A stretch of DNA of 64,000 nucleotides from the NCBI RefSeq assembly GCF_947500795.1, contig NZ_CANMTE010000001.1:744001-808000 (forward strand), in the 5' to 3' direction. The stretch comes from an uncultured Gelidibacter sp. (GTDB lineage Bacteria; Bacteroidota; Bacteroidia; Flavobacteriales; Flavobacteriaceae). Positions 52,038 through 62,200 of this stretch are shown here, in pieces (positions within the stretch are counted from its first letter, which is position 1; every line of letters starts with the position of its first letter). The position numbers and the translations under genes are program-made. The notes under the pieces are model-generated. The model was not told where the DNA came from. It did no database searches and saw only the letters and a list, made by a program, of their open reading frames with translations.

Positions 52038-53771
52038 ATGGAACATTTCATCGTATCGGCACGCAAGTATAGACCTCAAACATTCAAGGATGTTGTGGGC
52101 CAGCAGGCTATTACCAATACGTTACTGAATGCCATTGAACATAACCATTTAGCCCAAGCCCTACTCTTTACGGGTCCGCGTGGTGTTGGTAAAACAACCT
52201 GCGCACGTATTTTGGCAAAAATGATTAATAGTGATGGTTCTGAACAGGAAGATGAGGATTTCGCTTTTAATATTTTTGAATTGGATGCCGCGTCTAACAA
52301 CTCGGTAGATGATATCAGAAATTTAACGGATCAAGTTAGGATTCCGCCACAAGTTGGAAAGTATAAAGTCTATATTATTGATGAGGTGCATATGCTCTCT
52401 CAAGCCGCTTTTAATGCATTTTTGAAGACTTTAGAAGAGCCACCAAAACATTGTATTTTTATTTTAGCAACTACAGAAAAGCACAAAATCATTCCAACGA
52501 TTTTATCCCGTTGTCAGATTTTCGATTTCAAACGCATCACTGTTAAGGACGCTAAACACTATTTAAAATATATTGCTGAAGAACAAGGAATTGATGCTGA
52601 AGATGATGCGCTCCATATTATAGCTCAAAAAGCTGATGGTGCCATGCGTGATGCGCTTTCCATTTTTGATAGAGTAGTCAGTTTTTCTGGCAAAAACTTA
52701 ACAAGACAAGCGGTAACTGAGAACTTGAATGTTCTTGATTACGAAACCTATTTTACAAGTACCGATTTAATTTTAGAGAATAAAATCCCGGAATTGCTCA
52801 TTCAATTTAATGACACCTTATCTAAAGGTTTTGACGGGCACCATTATATTGCCGGATTGGCATCTCATTTTAGAGATTTAATGGTTTGTAAAAATGAGCA
52901 TACCATAGAACTTCTTGAGGTTGGTGAGGACACCAAACTTAAATATATGGAGCAGTGTAGAAAAGCTTCCTATGAATTCCTGATGAAGGGCATAGAGTTG
53001 GCCAACGACTGTGATCTCAAATTTAAAAGTAGTAAGAATCAACGCTTACTCGTTGAACTGACTTTAATGCAGCTTGCCTCTATCACTTTTGATGGAGAAA
53101 AAAAAAATAGCAAACATTACATAATTCCTGCCTCTTACTTTAAGGCAAAAGGTATAAAACCCGTTCCCGTAACGGTTCCAAAAAAAGAAGTACCAGTTAC
53201 CAATACGGTCGCTGAACCTACACCCGTAACACCACAACCTTCTAAACCACTGGCAACGCAGAATCCGTATGCGCAGCAAACGATTCCTAAAATTGATTTA
53301 AAACTTGATAGCAAGCGGACTTCAGGCTTATCATTAAAAAGTATTAAAGCAAAAAAGGAACATCTCATCAGACAAATGGAAGTGGTCATTGATCCCAATG
53401 ACTTACCATCCGAGGATTTTACAAAGGAGGCTTTCGATGAGGCGTGGACAACATACATCAATTCTTTAAACTCAAAAGGTGAAAAGATTATGATGTCCAT
53501 TTTAGAAATGAGCAAGCCCGTTTTAAAAGGCACTGAAATTCACGTTGAGTTCCCAAATGAATCTCTTAAGATTGAATTGGAACGCTCGCAATTTCCGTTG
53601 ATGGAACATCTGAGAAAATCACTTCGGAATTTTAATTTATCTTTAGAGATTCATGTGAATGAGGAAATCTCTAAAAAATATGCCTTTACTCCCATTGAGA
53701 AATACGAAAAATTCAAAGAGAAAAATCCAAACATTGAGCTTTTGAGAAAGACCTTTGGTTTGGATATATAA
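52038..53771 (+). CDS. dnaX: DNA polymerase III subunit gamma/tau
   Basis: DnaX is the clamp-loader ATPase of the replisome. The 577-residue protein has Walker A GPRGVGKTT, Walker B VYIIDEVHML, a sensor I region (FILATTEKHKIIPTILSRC) and the AAA+ lid. The short insertion after Walker A that normally carries four zinc-binding cysteines is replaced by an acidic stretch without cysteines (SDGSEQEDEDFAFN). After residue 370 there is a Pro/Val-rich linker, then a C-terminal tau-like domain ending near residue 577. No programmed frameshift is obvious. It is followed by a lipoprotein gene 51 bases away. Confidence 0.94.
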   Translation: MEHFIVSARKYRPQTFKDVVGQQAITNTLLNAIEHNHLAQALLFTGPRGVGKTTCARILAKMINSDGSEQEDEDFAFNIFELDAASNNSVDDIRNLTDQVRIPPQVGKYKVYIIDEVHMLSQAAFNAFLKTLEEPPKHCIFILATTEKHKIIPTILSRCQIFDFKRITVKDAKHYLKYIAEEQGIDAEDDALHIIAQKADGAMRDALSIFDRVVSFSGKNLTRQAVTENLNVLDYETYFTSTDLILENKIPELLIQFNDTLSKGFDGHHYIAGLASHFRDLMVCKNEHTIELLEVGEDTKLKYMEQCRKASYEFLMKGIELANDCDLKFKSSKNQRLLVELTLMQLASITFDGEKKNSKHYIIPASYFKAKGIKPVPVTVPKKEVPVTNTVAEPTPVTPQPSKPLATQNPYAQQTIPKIDLKLDSKRTSGLSLKSIKAKKEHLIRQMEVVIDPNDLPSEDFTKEAFDEAWTTYINSLNSKGEKIMMSILEMSKPVLKGTEIHVEFPNESLKIELERSQFPLMEHLRKSLRNFNLSLEIHVNEEISKKYAFTPIEKYEKFKEKNPNIELLRKTFGLDI

Positions 53772-53822
53772 ATCGTTTGTCGCAATATTTTTCAGGATTG
53801 ATTTTGATTAAATAGCTTGACT

Positions 53823-54383
53823 ATGAAACACATTTTACTGTTAGTAGCTTTAATGTCTATAGCATTTGTTAGCTGTGATGGGCGGAAGACCAAGAAAGAA
53901 GCTTTGGAACAAGCGGTAGCCGAGTTTAATCTAAAAGCTACGCCGATTCAGGTGGTTACTTATAATCCGGAATCGTATGTAGAAATAGTCACTGATACAA
54001 TAATTGCAAATTTTGTAAAGGTCAGGATTAAGAACTATGCGCTTATGGATGATCAAATTCTGATTTCAAAGACTTCAAGTGATCATACAAAAAGCATAAA
54101 TTATCAACGGGTATTTGAGTCAGAAGTAACCATTTCTACGGCTACTAAGGACATTCTAAACACGCATATTTCTGCAAAACAATTTCAAGGTTTAGACACC
54201 GATCCGTTTTGGAAGAATGCGACCCTGCAACATGCTTGGGTAAATCAGGAACTGTCTTCCTCGGATGACATAAAATTGGATATTTCATTCATCAACCCGA
54301 ATACGACAGCGTACAAACTTTTCAGAATGTCCATTGCTATTGATGGTCAACAAACACTTAATTTAATTGAAGAACGCAGTTAA
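53823..54383 (+). CDS. Hypothetical lipoprotein
   Basis: The ATG at 53823 starts a lipoprotein signal ending FVSC; a TTG two codons earlier is less likely. The 186-residue product is mostly beta after a short helical part (KKEALEQAVAEFN). I do not recognise a family. It lies between dnaX and the miaE-like gene on the same strand. Confidence 0.6.
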   Translation: MKHILLLVALMSIAFVSCDGRKTKKEALEQAVAEFNLKATPIQVVTYNPESYVEIVTDTIIANFVKVRIKNYALMDDQILISKTSSDHTKSINYQRVFESEVTISTATKDILNTHISAKQFQGLDTDPFWKNATLQHAWVNQELSSSDDIKLDISFINPNTTAYKLFRMSIAIDGQQTLNLIEERS

Positions 54384-54452
54384 ATTCAAAGATTAATACT
54401 TTAAAAATCGTTCGTTTTTATAAACGATTGATATCAAAATAAACTTAAAATT

Positions 54453-55034
54453 ATGCTCGGATTAAAATTACCTACTGATCCACGTTGGGTCAATATCGTT
54501 GAAAAAAATATTGAAGAGATCTTAACTGATCATGCGTATTGCGAGCAAAAAGCCACCAGTACCGCAATTTCATTAATCGTTAGTTTTCCTGAATATACCG
54601 AGTTGGTTCAAGAAATGGTGGCGTTAGTTAAGGAAGAAATCAGTCATTTTAAAATGGTACATGATAAGATTCTTGAAAAAGGTTGGACGTTAGGAAGAGA
54701 TAGAAAGGATGAGTATGTTATTCAACTCCTTACCTTCTTCCCTAAAGGAGGCAGTAGAACGACGCAGTTGGTTCATAGACTGCTCTACGCCGCTTTAATT
54801 GAAGCACGAAGCTGTGAGCGTTTCCGTTTGTTATCTGAAGAATTAGAAGATAAAGAATTGGCAGAGTTTTACAGAAAATTAATGGTAAGTGAAGCCAACC
54901 ATTACACCATGTTTTTAGGATTCGCAAGACAATATGGCGACAGGAAAGAGGTCGATAAAAAATGGAATACCCTTTTAGAATTTGAAGCTGAAATCATGAA
55001 AAACTTAAGCAAAAGTGAAACGATTCACGGCTAA
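54453..55034 (+). CDS. miaE: tRNA-(ms2io6A)-hydroxylase MiaE-like
   Basis: MiaE hydroxylates the 2-methylthio-N6-isopentenyl-adenosine at tRNA position 37. The 193-residue four-helix protein has the di-iron carboxylate/histidine motifs DHAYCEQKA, KEEISHFKMVH, LIEARSCERF and SEANHYTMFL. The order and spacing fit the MiaE family of ferritin-like hydroxylases. It ends at a terminator. Confidence 0.9.
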   Translation: MLGLKLPTDPRWVNIVEKNIEEILTDHAYCEQKATSTAISLIVSFPEYTELVQEMVALVKEEISHFKMVHDKILEKGWTLGRDRKDEYVIQLLTFFPKGGSRTTQLVHRLLYAALIEARSCERFRLLSEELEDKELAEFYRKLMVSEANHYTMFLGFARQYGDRKEVDKKWNTLLEFEAEIMKNLSKSETIHG

Positions 55035-55073
55035 TTCATGTAGAATTCATAATCAGATTTAAATATTTAAAAT

Positions 55074-55104
55074 AAAAAAGCTCCAACAGTATTGGAGCTT
55101 TTTT
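55074..55104 (+). terminator. Terminator after miaE
   Basis: AAAAAAGCTCCAA pairs with TTGGAGCTTTTTT. Confidence 0.85.
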
Positions 55105-55156
55105 CATGAGTTATACTAAATAGAAATCGATAGTAAATCGAAATAAAACAAACTGT

Positions 55157-56065
55157 TTAAAGCATATTTACACTGGAAACGGAGCCAAAATAAACACTCT
55201 TAATAATCCCATCTGAAAGTCCGATTTTCGGTACATATATATATTTGGCATCGCTCCATTTCATAGCAGAAAGATAAATTCTCGTCGCCGGAATAATAAC
55301 GTCTGCCCTATCCTGATTTAAGTCCAATTCCGTAATACGCTCTTCATAACTATACGTTTGAAGCATGTTATAATAAGATGTCAAATAGAAATACGTTAGG
55401 GGTTTACCCATCGCTTTTCCTGAGATTTTGAATATTTTATTGATATTCCCTCCAGAACCTAAAAGATCAATTTTTTCAAAATCTTTTGTATTCTGCTTGA
55501 TCCATAGTTCCAGTTCTTGCCAAACTTCTTTTTGAACAATATCATTTAACAATCTTACCGTACCAATTTTGAACGATTTGGAAGCCGTCGTAATGCCTTT
55601 ATCAATCACTGAAAATTCTGAACTACCACCACCAACATCTACATATAAATAGGTTTTACTTTTGTCGATAAAACTATTCAAATCTGTAGCAGCAATAATC
55701 GCAGCTTCTTCTTCACCATCAATAACATCAATCTTTATCTTGGAGTGCTTTTTAATGTTTTTCACAATAGCATCGCCATTTATAGCTTCACGCATTGCCG
55801 AAGTTGCACACGCTTTATAAGCCACAACTTTATGTGATTTCATGAGCAGTTTAAACGCATTCATAGTGTCTATCAAGCGTTGTTCATTTTCCGGAGAAAT
55901 TTGCTGATTTAAAAACACATCAGCTCCCAAACGAATAGGTACACGTACCAAAGAACTCTTTTTGAAAAGGGTTGGTTTTCCTTTCTGTTCAATAATATTT
56001 GAAATCAGCAAGCGCACCGCATTGGAGCCAATATCTATTGCCGCATATTTTTTGATAGTCAACAT
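55157..56065 (-). CDS. Exopolyphosphatase (Ppx/GppA family)
   Basis: This 302-residue ASKHA-fold enzyme degrades polyphosphate or hydrolyses pppGpp. It has AAIDIGSNAVRLLI at the N-terminus, DVIDGEEEA with the catalytic-region Glu, VDVGGGSSEFSV, and LLGSGGNINKI. It lacks the C-terminal HD-like domain of longer Ppx enzymes. It lies three bases after ppk1 in the same operon, which favours the polyphosphatase role. Confidence 0.9.
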   Translation of the reverse strand: MLTIKKYAAIDIGSNAVRLLISNIIEQKGKPTLFKKSSLVRVPIRLGADVFLNQQISPENEQRLIDTMNAFKLLMKSHKVVAYKACATSAMREAINGDAIVKNIKKHSKIKIDVIDGEEEAAIIAATDLNSFIDKSKTYLYVDVGGGSSEFSVIDKGITTASKSFKIGTVRLLNDIVQKEVWQELELWIKQNTKDFEKIDLLGSGGNINKIFKISGKAMGKPLTYFYLTSYYNMLQTYSYEERITELDLNQDRADVIIPATRIYLSAMKWSDAKYIYVPKIGLSDGIIKSVYFGSVSSVNML

Positions 56066-56068
56066 AGT

Positions 56069-58129
56069 CTATTCCTGTAATTTATTGACATAATAATCAT
56101 AAATGGCAAACTGTGCCCTTACCTTTGGCAAGTTATTATGTCGGTATTTATTTTCGTGTGAGCCACACAACAAACGGGCTTTTACGTTATCCTTCCAAGT
56201 GATTTCAAAAATATCCATCAATTCATTCTTGATATCCTTATCAAAAATAGGACAGGTAACTTCTACTCTATTTTCGATATTTCGAGACATCCAATCTGCT
56301 GATGAAATAAACACTTTTGGATCATTATTGTTGCAAAATACCAATAATCTGGTATGTTCCAAAAACTTATCAATAATACTCACAACCTCAATGTTTTCAC
56401 TCATTCCCTTGATTCCTGGCACTAAACAGCAGATGCCTCTTACAATCATCTGAATTTTAACACCGGCCCTACTCGCTTCATAAAGTTTATCTACCATCAT
56501 ATAGCTTGAAATGCTATTGAGCTTCAACTTAATATAGGCAGGTTTGCCATTTTTGGCATTATCAATTTCGGTATCAATCAGTTTAAAAAGCTTCGTCTTT
56601 GTATAATGAGGAGAAACGATAATGTGCTTATACCTGAAAATCTTGTAATTGGTTTCGAAGAAGTCAAACACCTTTACAACATCCTTTAAAATCTTCTGAT
56701 CGGATGTAAACAAAGTGAAATCCGTATAAAGTTTGGCGGTCGATTCGTTAAAATTCCCCGTACTCAAAAAGCCGTAGCGTTTTATTCTTTTATTCTCTTC
56801 ACGCTCAATGACGCACATTTTACTATGCACTTTCAAGCCTTTTACGCCAAATAGCAAATTTATACCATCGGATTCCATCTGTTCCGCATAGTCGATATTG
56901 GCCTGTTCATCAAAACGTGCCTGTAATTCAATAGCCACGGTCACTTTTTTACCGTTTTTAGCTGCATTTATTAATGCACTGGCAACGTGGGATATTTGTG
57001 CCAATCGGTAAATGGTAATCTTTATATGTTTTACCTGCGGATCTAAGGCTGCTTCCCTTAAAAACTTAACGATGTATGAAAACGTGTGATATGGCGTGTG
57101 GAGTAAATAATCTTTTTTTGCGATATTTTTGAAAATACTGGTCTCCAAACTTAACCCCTTAACTGGTAAAGGACTTATTTTTTCATATAATAAATCTGTT
57201 CTTCCCAAACTTGGGAAATCCATGTAGTCGCGTCTATTATGGTATCGGCCGCCAGGAATAACACTATCCTTCGAATCAATTCCCATCATATTTAATAGGA
57301 AAAGTAACGTTTCCTGATCGATGGTTTTATCGTACACAAATCTCACCGGTTCACCCGTTTGGCGATGCTTGACACTATCAGAGATTTTCTCGATGAAACT
57401 CTTACTCAAATCACTTTCAAAATCCAATTCGCCATCACGCGTAATTTTAATCATGTGGGCAGATGCCGATTTATATTCAAAAATATTGAAGATGTCATCC
57501 AAGCAATAGCGCAACAAATCGTCCAACATGATGATGTAATTGTCCTGTCCTTTTTTTGGAAGCACAACAAAACGGTCCATTGTTTTCGGGATTTCAATAA
57601 GCCCATATTGCTTTTGATTATTGCCCAACTCCATTTTAACAGCCAAATAAGCGGCGTTATCCTTTAAGGTTGGCACCTTTACCAAATCGCTCAAGATAAT
57701 CGTCACCAGCGCTGGACTTACATGTTGAATAAAGTATTTTTTTATATACTTATGTTGGGAGTCATCGATTTGTGTTTCGTTGACAATATGAATATTTTCA
57801 TCTTCCAACCGTTTGTGGATGGTTGCTAAAATCTCGAGACTATCACTTTGTTGCTTGATAACAATTTGGGTGATGATCTCTAACAATTCACCTGCAGAAA
57901 TTCCGCCCAATTCACTTTTACCTGTTTTTCCGGCTTCATAAATACGCTTGACTGTGGCATATCTCACCTTAAAAAATTCGTCTAAGTTATTGGAGAAAAT
58001 ACCTAAAAACCGAAGTCGCTCAATGAGGGGCACGCCTTCGTCTTCAGCTTCTTGTAAAACACGCTCGTTAAACTGTAACCAGCTCAACTCTCTATTGATG
58101 TATGTATTGGAATTTATATCTGTAACCAT
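56069..58129 (-). CDS. ppk1: Polyphosphate kinase 1
   Basis: Ppk1 makes polyphosphate from ATP. The 686-residue protein starts at ATG 58129, just before the conserved INRELSWLQFNERVL; a start at 58159 adds ten residues. The N, head, C1 and C2 domains follow in order. The autophosphorylated histidine is in KVHSKMCVIER, and the FLSTGNFNESTAKLYTDF segment and later ISSADWMSRNIENRVE are typical. The exopolyphosphatase gene follows after three bases. Confidence 0.95.
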   Translation of the reverse strand: MVTDINSNTYINRELSWLQFNERVLQEAEDEGVPLIERLRFLGIFSNNLDEFFKVRYATVKRIYEAGKTGKSELGGISAGELLEIITQIVIKQQSDSLEILATIHKRLEDENIHIVNETQIDDSQHKYIKKYFIQHVSPALVTIILSDLVKVPTLKDNAAYLAVKMELGNNQKQYGLIEIPKTMDRFVVLPKKGQDNYIIMLDDLLRYCLDDIFNIFEYKSASAHMIKITRDGELDFESDLSKSFIEKISDSVKHRQTGEPVRFVYDKTIDQETLLFLLNMMGIDSKDSVIPGGRYHNRRDYMDFPSLGRTDLLYEKISPLPVKGLSLETSIFKNIAKKDYLLHTPYHTFSYIVKFLREAALDPQVKHIKITIYRLAQISHVASALINAAKNGKKVTVAIELQARFDEQANIDYAEQMESDGINLLFGVKGLKVHSKMCVIEREENKRIKRYGFLSTGNFNESTAKLYTDFTLFTSDQKILKDVVKVFDFFETNYKIFRYKHIIVSPHYTKTKLFKLIDTEIDNAKNGKPAYIKLKLNSISSYMMVDKLYEASRAGVKIQMIVRGICCLVPGIKGMSENIEVVSIIDKFLEHTRLLVFCNNNDPKVFISSADWMSRNIENRVEVTCPIFDKDIKNELMDIFEITWKDNVKARLLCGSHENKYRHNNLPKVRAQFAIYDYYVNKLQE

Positions 58130-58272
58130 TAAATGCAAACTGAAGTTAATCTCTGACAAATATATTCTATTTATAACTCAAAATAAAGGGAGTAGATAAG
58201 GAATAGTTATTTGTTAACATTGCGAGAAGCTCACAAGGCAACGCTTGATTAAAACCATTGTGAACCAATTAC

Positions 58273-58758
58273 CTACCTAAAGTCTTTCGGTTTTAGGATC
58301 ATTTTGGTAGTGCCCTTCTTTAAGTCTTTCCACTGATCAATGTCAAATTGAATCATTGCGATACCTGAAGTTGGTAAATTATCGAGCGGCTTGTCCCCTA
58401 GACTGTTGGTCAATTCTGTAAAAGCGTGGTTATGCCCAAAAATCATGACCTCATTAAACGCATCGTCCATATGCTTCAGAAATCTCAAAACACGATTGCC
58501 ACCAAAGTCATAAATCTGCTCATCGATAAACAGCAACGATTTTGGAGAATTTAAATTTCTCATAAATATTTCACAAGTACTTGAAGCTCTGAGTGCTGGA
58601 CTTGAAAATATAACGTCAGGCTGAAAATTGTAATCTTTAAAGATCTCTGACAGTAAATTCGCATCAGAGATGCCCTTCTTGCTCAAAGGACGCTGTAAAT
58701 CAGTGATATTGTGCTCCCAAGAGGATTTTGCATGCCTTATAAATACTATAGTCTTCAT
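58273..58758 (-). CDS. sixA: SixA-like histidine phosphatase
   Basis: The 161-residue protein is a short RHG-type histidine phosphatase with FIRHAKSSWEH (catalytic His), an FSSPALRASSTCEIF segment, and GHNHAFTEL with the second His. The SixA family removes phosphate from phosphohistidine in multistep signalling proteins or phosphotransfer proteins. It lies 143 bases upstream of ppk1 on the same strand. Confidence 0.86.
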   Translation of the reverse strand: MKTIVFIRHAKSSWEHNITDLQRPLSKKGISDANLLSEIFKDYNFQPDVIFSSPALRASSTCEIFMRNLNSPKSLLFIDEQIYDFGGNRVLRFLKHMDDAFNEVMIFGHNHAFTELTNSLGDKPLDNLPTSGIAMIQFDIDQWKDLKKGTTKMILKPKDFR

Positions 58759-59247
58759 ATTTTCATTCGATTAAATGCATTTTTTATCGATAAAGTGTTG
58801 TTTATATCCGTTTGAACGATTATTTTAGTCCCTTCAACACGTAAATTTGTTTACTAAATGAGTTATATGTTGTTTTGTTACAGTAAATTAATGTTGACCC
58901 CAAAATCAAAAACATGTTAATAGATCCATAATTTTCGGCTCTGGTCTCCAGCGTCGGTCTTCCCTCAAGATATACATTTAAGAAGTTACAGATTTTGATT
59001 TGACGTATCACGTCAATTCTTGACTAAACTTCTATAAGGTAATTAAATCAATTTAATTAAAACATTCGCTATGCGATTAATTAATCAATTTATGGCTTTA
59101 ATTATTACATCACAACTAGAAATGTTCTATAAACAACGTAAAGTTAAATACTTATAAGAGGACTTCGCAAGTAAATAGAAATTTAATAACAGTAACACAA
59201 CAAAATTAGTCACACCAACTAATTCCATAATTTAAAAATTAGGGCTT
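58759..59247. other. Intergenic region before the repeat protein
   Basis: This 489-base AT-rich spacer lies between divergent genes. I found no strong hairpin or tRNA. A TAAATTTG box at 58842-58849 is about 400 bases from the next gene and may be fortuitous. No small coding region is convincing. Such a long leader may carry regulatory sequence for the surface protein. Confidence 0.4.
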
Positions 59248-62200
59248 ATGAAAACAATTACTCATGAAATCATTATAAAACGTTGCCTGTTTTTGATGGT
59301 TTTCCTTATTCAAAGTTTTGTGTTTTCGCAAACACAAACGAACATATTAGAATCTAGTTCTATAGATTCTAGTGTTATTACCGTCAATGGAGATGAAATT
59401 CTTTCTAAAGACACTCAAGCTAGTTGTAGTGCGAAGGATTTCATCCTAGAAAAATTGTATTTGGGAGATGCGAATGGAGCGCCGTTGGGGAACTCATGTA
59501 CTCCAGGGTCTACTGTTGCCGCTTCTATATATGCCTATTTCGATGGGCCAACAAATGCAGATAGATATAGTCTATATATGGACTATGATATCTATATCAA
59601 CGGCGTGTACAGTTCTCATGTTAATACTTGTTTATATACAGGACAAGTTGTCCCTATTCGACAAAATTTAAAATTAACAGATATATCTTGGCAATGTGGT
59701 GACCGAGTTGAGTTAAAGAACTTTTATATGGCTTGGCAAACCACACCTGGAAAACCATGTTCTACTCATCCTTCTAAATGTTATTTTAACGGAGAAGGTT
59801 ACCATGTAGATGCGCCATTAATCGCTAATTTCTCATCTACTACTACATGTGATTCTTATAAGGTAGATTTTACAAGCACCACAACTGGTGGAGATACTGA
59901 TCACCCTTACACTTATAAGTGGGACATTAATAATAATGGAAGTGTTGAATACACAACTGCCAATCCTAGTCACACGTTCCCTGGCCCGGGAACTTATTCT
60001 GTTAAACTTACAGTAAACGATTATGCCGGTAAAGTAGATTCACAAATCTATTCAATAACGGTAAATTCATTATTACAGAATTTAAGCTTGACAACTACTA
60101 ACATTGCTTGTAATGCTAGCAATACTGGTGCAATTACAGCTAGTGGTGTTACTGGTGGTGACGGCAACTACACCTATTCAATTAGCCCTGTACCAACTGG
60201 CTATATTCAAAATGGTGCTCAATTCACAAACTTATCAGCGGGTACTTATACTGTAACTGTTACAGATGGCAGTGGTTGCTCAGTTAGTGCGACTGCCACA
60301 ATTACAATGACGGAAGGCACAACACCTGCAATAACTGCACCTGCAAACCTAAGTGTGGAAGGTTGTTCAATTGCTGATATTAAAAACAATGAGACTACGG
60401 CTTTAGATTTTAGTGCAACTCCTATAAGCATTAGTACAGCACAATTTGAAACAGAAGGTGGAACCTTTGTTGAAGAGAATGTTGATACAATTACTTACCA
60501 AGATACTGCATCTGGTTCATGTCCTATAGTAATAACCAGAACGTTTACTATTACAAATGATTGTGGCTTATCTGCTACTGCAACGCAAACTATAAACATT
60601 GCTGATTCTGTCGCGCCTGTTTTTGCAGCATTACCTGCGCCATCAACTATTGAATGTGGTGTAACACCAAACTTTGCTCAAGCAAGCGTTTCAGATGCAT
60701 GTGGTTCAGACCTAACATTGACATTTGAAGATGTAACAACTGATGGCGAGTGTGAAGGTGCCTATGCCATCACTAGAACTTGGACTGCAACTGATGCTTG
60801 TGGTAATACTTCTACTGCTTTTCAAACTATCAACGTTGAAGACAACACTGCTCCAGTATTTGCAGCATTACCAGCCGAATCAACAATTGAATGTGGTGAA
60901 ACACCAAACTTCGCTCAAGCAAGCGCAATTGATGCATGTGGATCTGAAGTAACATTGACTTTTGAAGATGTTACAACTCCTGGTTCAACTGCAGGTGTCA
61001 ACGTGATCACAAGAACTTGGACAGCGACTGATGCATGTGGAAATTCTTCAACAGCATCTCAAACAATAAACGTTCAAGATAGTACAGCTCCAGTTTTTGC
61101 CGCGTTACCTGCGCCATCAACTATCGAATGTGGCGAAACGCCAAACTTCGCTCAAGCAAGCACAACGGATGCATGTGGTGCTGAAGTAACCTTAACTTTT
61201 GAAGATGTTACTACTCCTGGCGAATGTGAAGGTTCATACGCAATTACAAGAACTTGGACAGCGACTGATGCTTATGGAAATGCTTCAACAGCATCCCAAA
61301 CCATCAACGTTGAAGATAATACAGCTCCAGTATTCGCAGCATTACCTGCGGAGTCTACAATAGAATGTGGTGTAACACCAAACTTCGCTCAAGCAAGCGC
61401 AACGGATGCTTGTGGATCAGAAGTGACCTTGACTTTTGAAGATGTTACCGCTCCTGGCTCTACTTCGGGTGTTAGCGCGATCACAAGAACTTGGACAGCA
61501 ACAGATGCTTGTGGAAATACTTCTACTGCCTCTCAAACGATCAACGTTCAAGATAATACAGCTCCAGTTTTTGCTGCATTACCTACGCCATCAACTATCG
61601 AGTGTTCAGAAACTCCTAATTTTGCTCAAGCAACTGCTACGGATGCATGTAGCTTGGAAGTCACCTTAACTTTTGAAGACGTCACTACTCCTGGCGAATG
61701 TGAAGGTTCTTACACGATTACAAGAACATGGACCGCAACTGATGCTTATGGAAATGCTTCAACAGCATCCCAAATCATCAACGTTGAAGATAACACCGCT
61801 CCAGTATTTGCAGCATTACCTGCGCCATCAACTATTGAATGTGGTGAAACACCAAACTTCGCTCAAGCAAGCGCGACTGATGCATGTGGATCTGAAGTAA
61901 CATTGACATTTGAAGATGTAACAACTCCTGGTTCAACTGCAGGTGTTAACGTAATCACAAGAACTTGGACTGCGACTGATGCATGTGGAAATGCTTCTAC
62001 AGCATCTCAAACAATAAACGTTCAAGATAATACAGCTCCAGTATTTGCTGCATTGCCTGCGCCATCAACTATCGAATGTGGCGAAACTCCAGAATTTGCT
62101 CAAGCAACTGCGACGGACGAATGTGGATCAGAAGTAACATTGACTTTTGAAGATGTTACTACTCCTGGCGAATGTGAAGGTTCTTACGCAATTACAAGAA

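Noticed and set aside
58820-59011. Small reverse-strand frame upstream of the repeat protein
   Set aside because: No domain or hydrophobic pattern, and no promoter could be seen.
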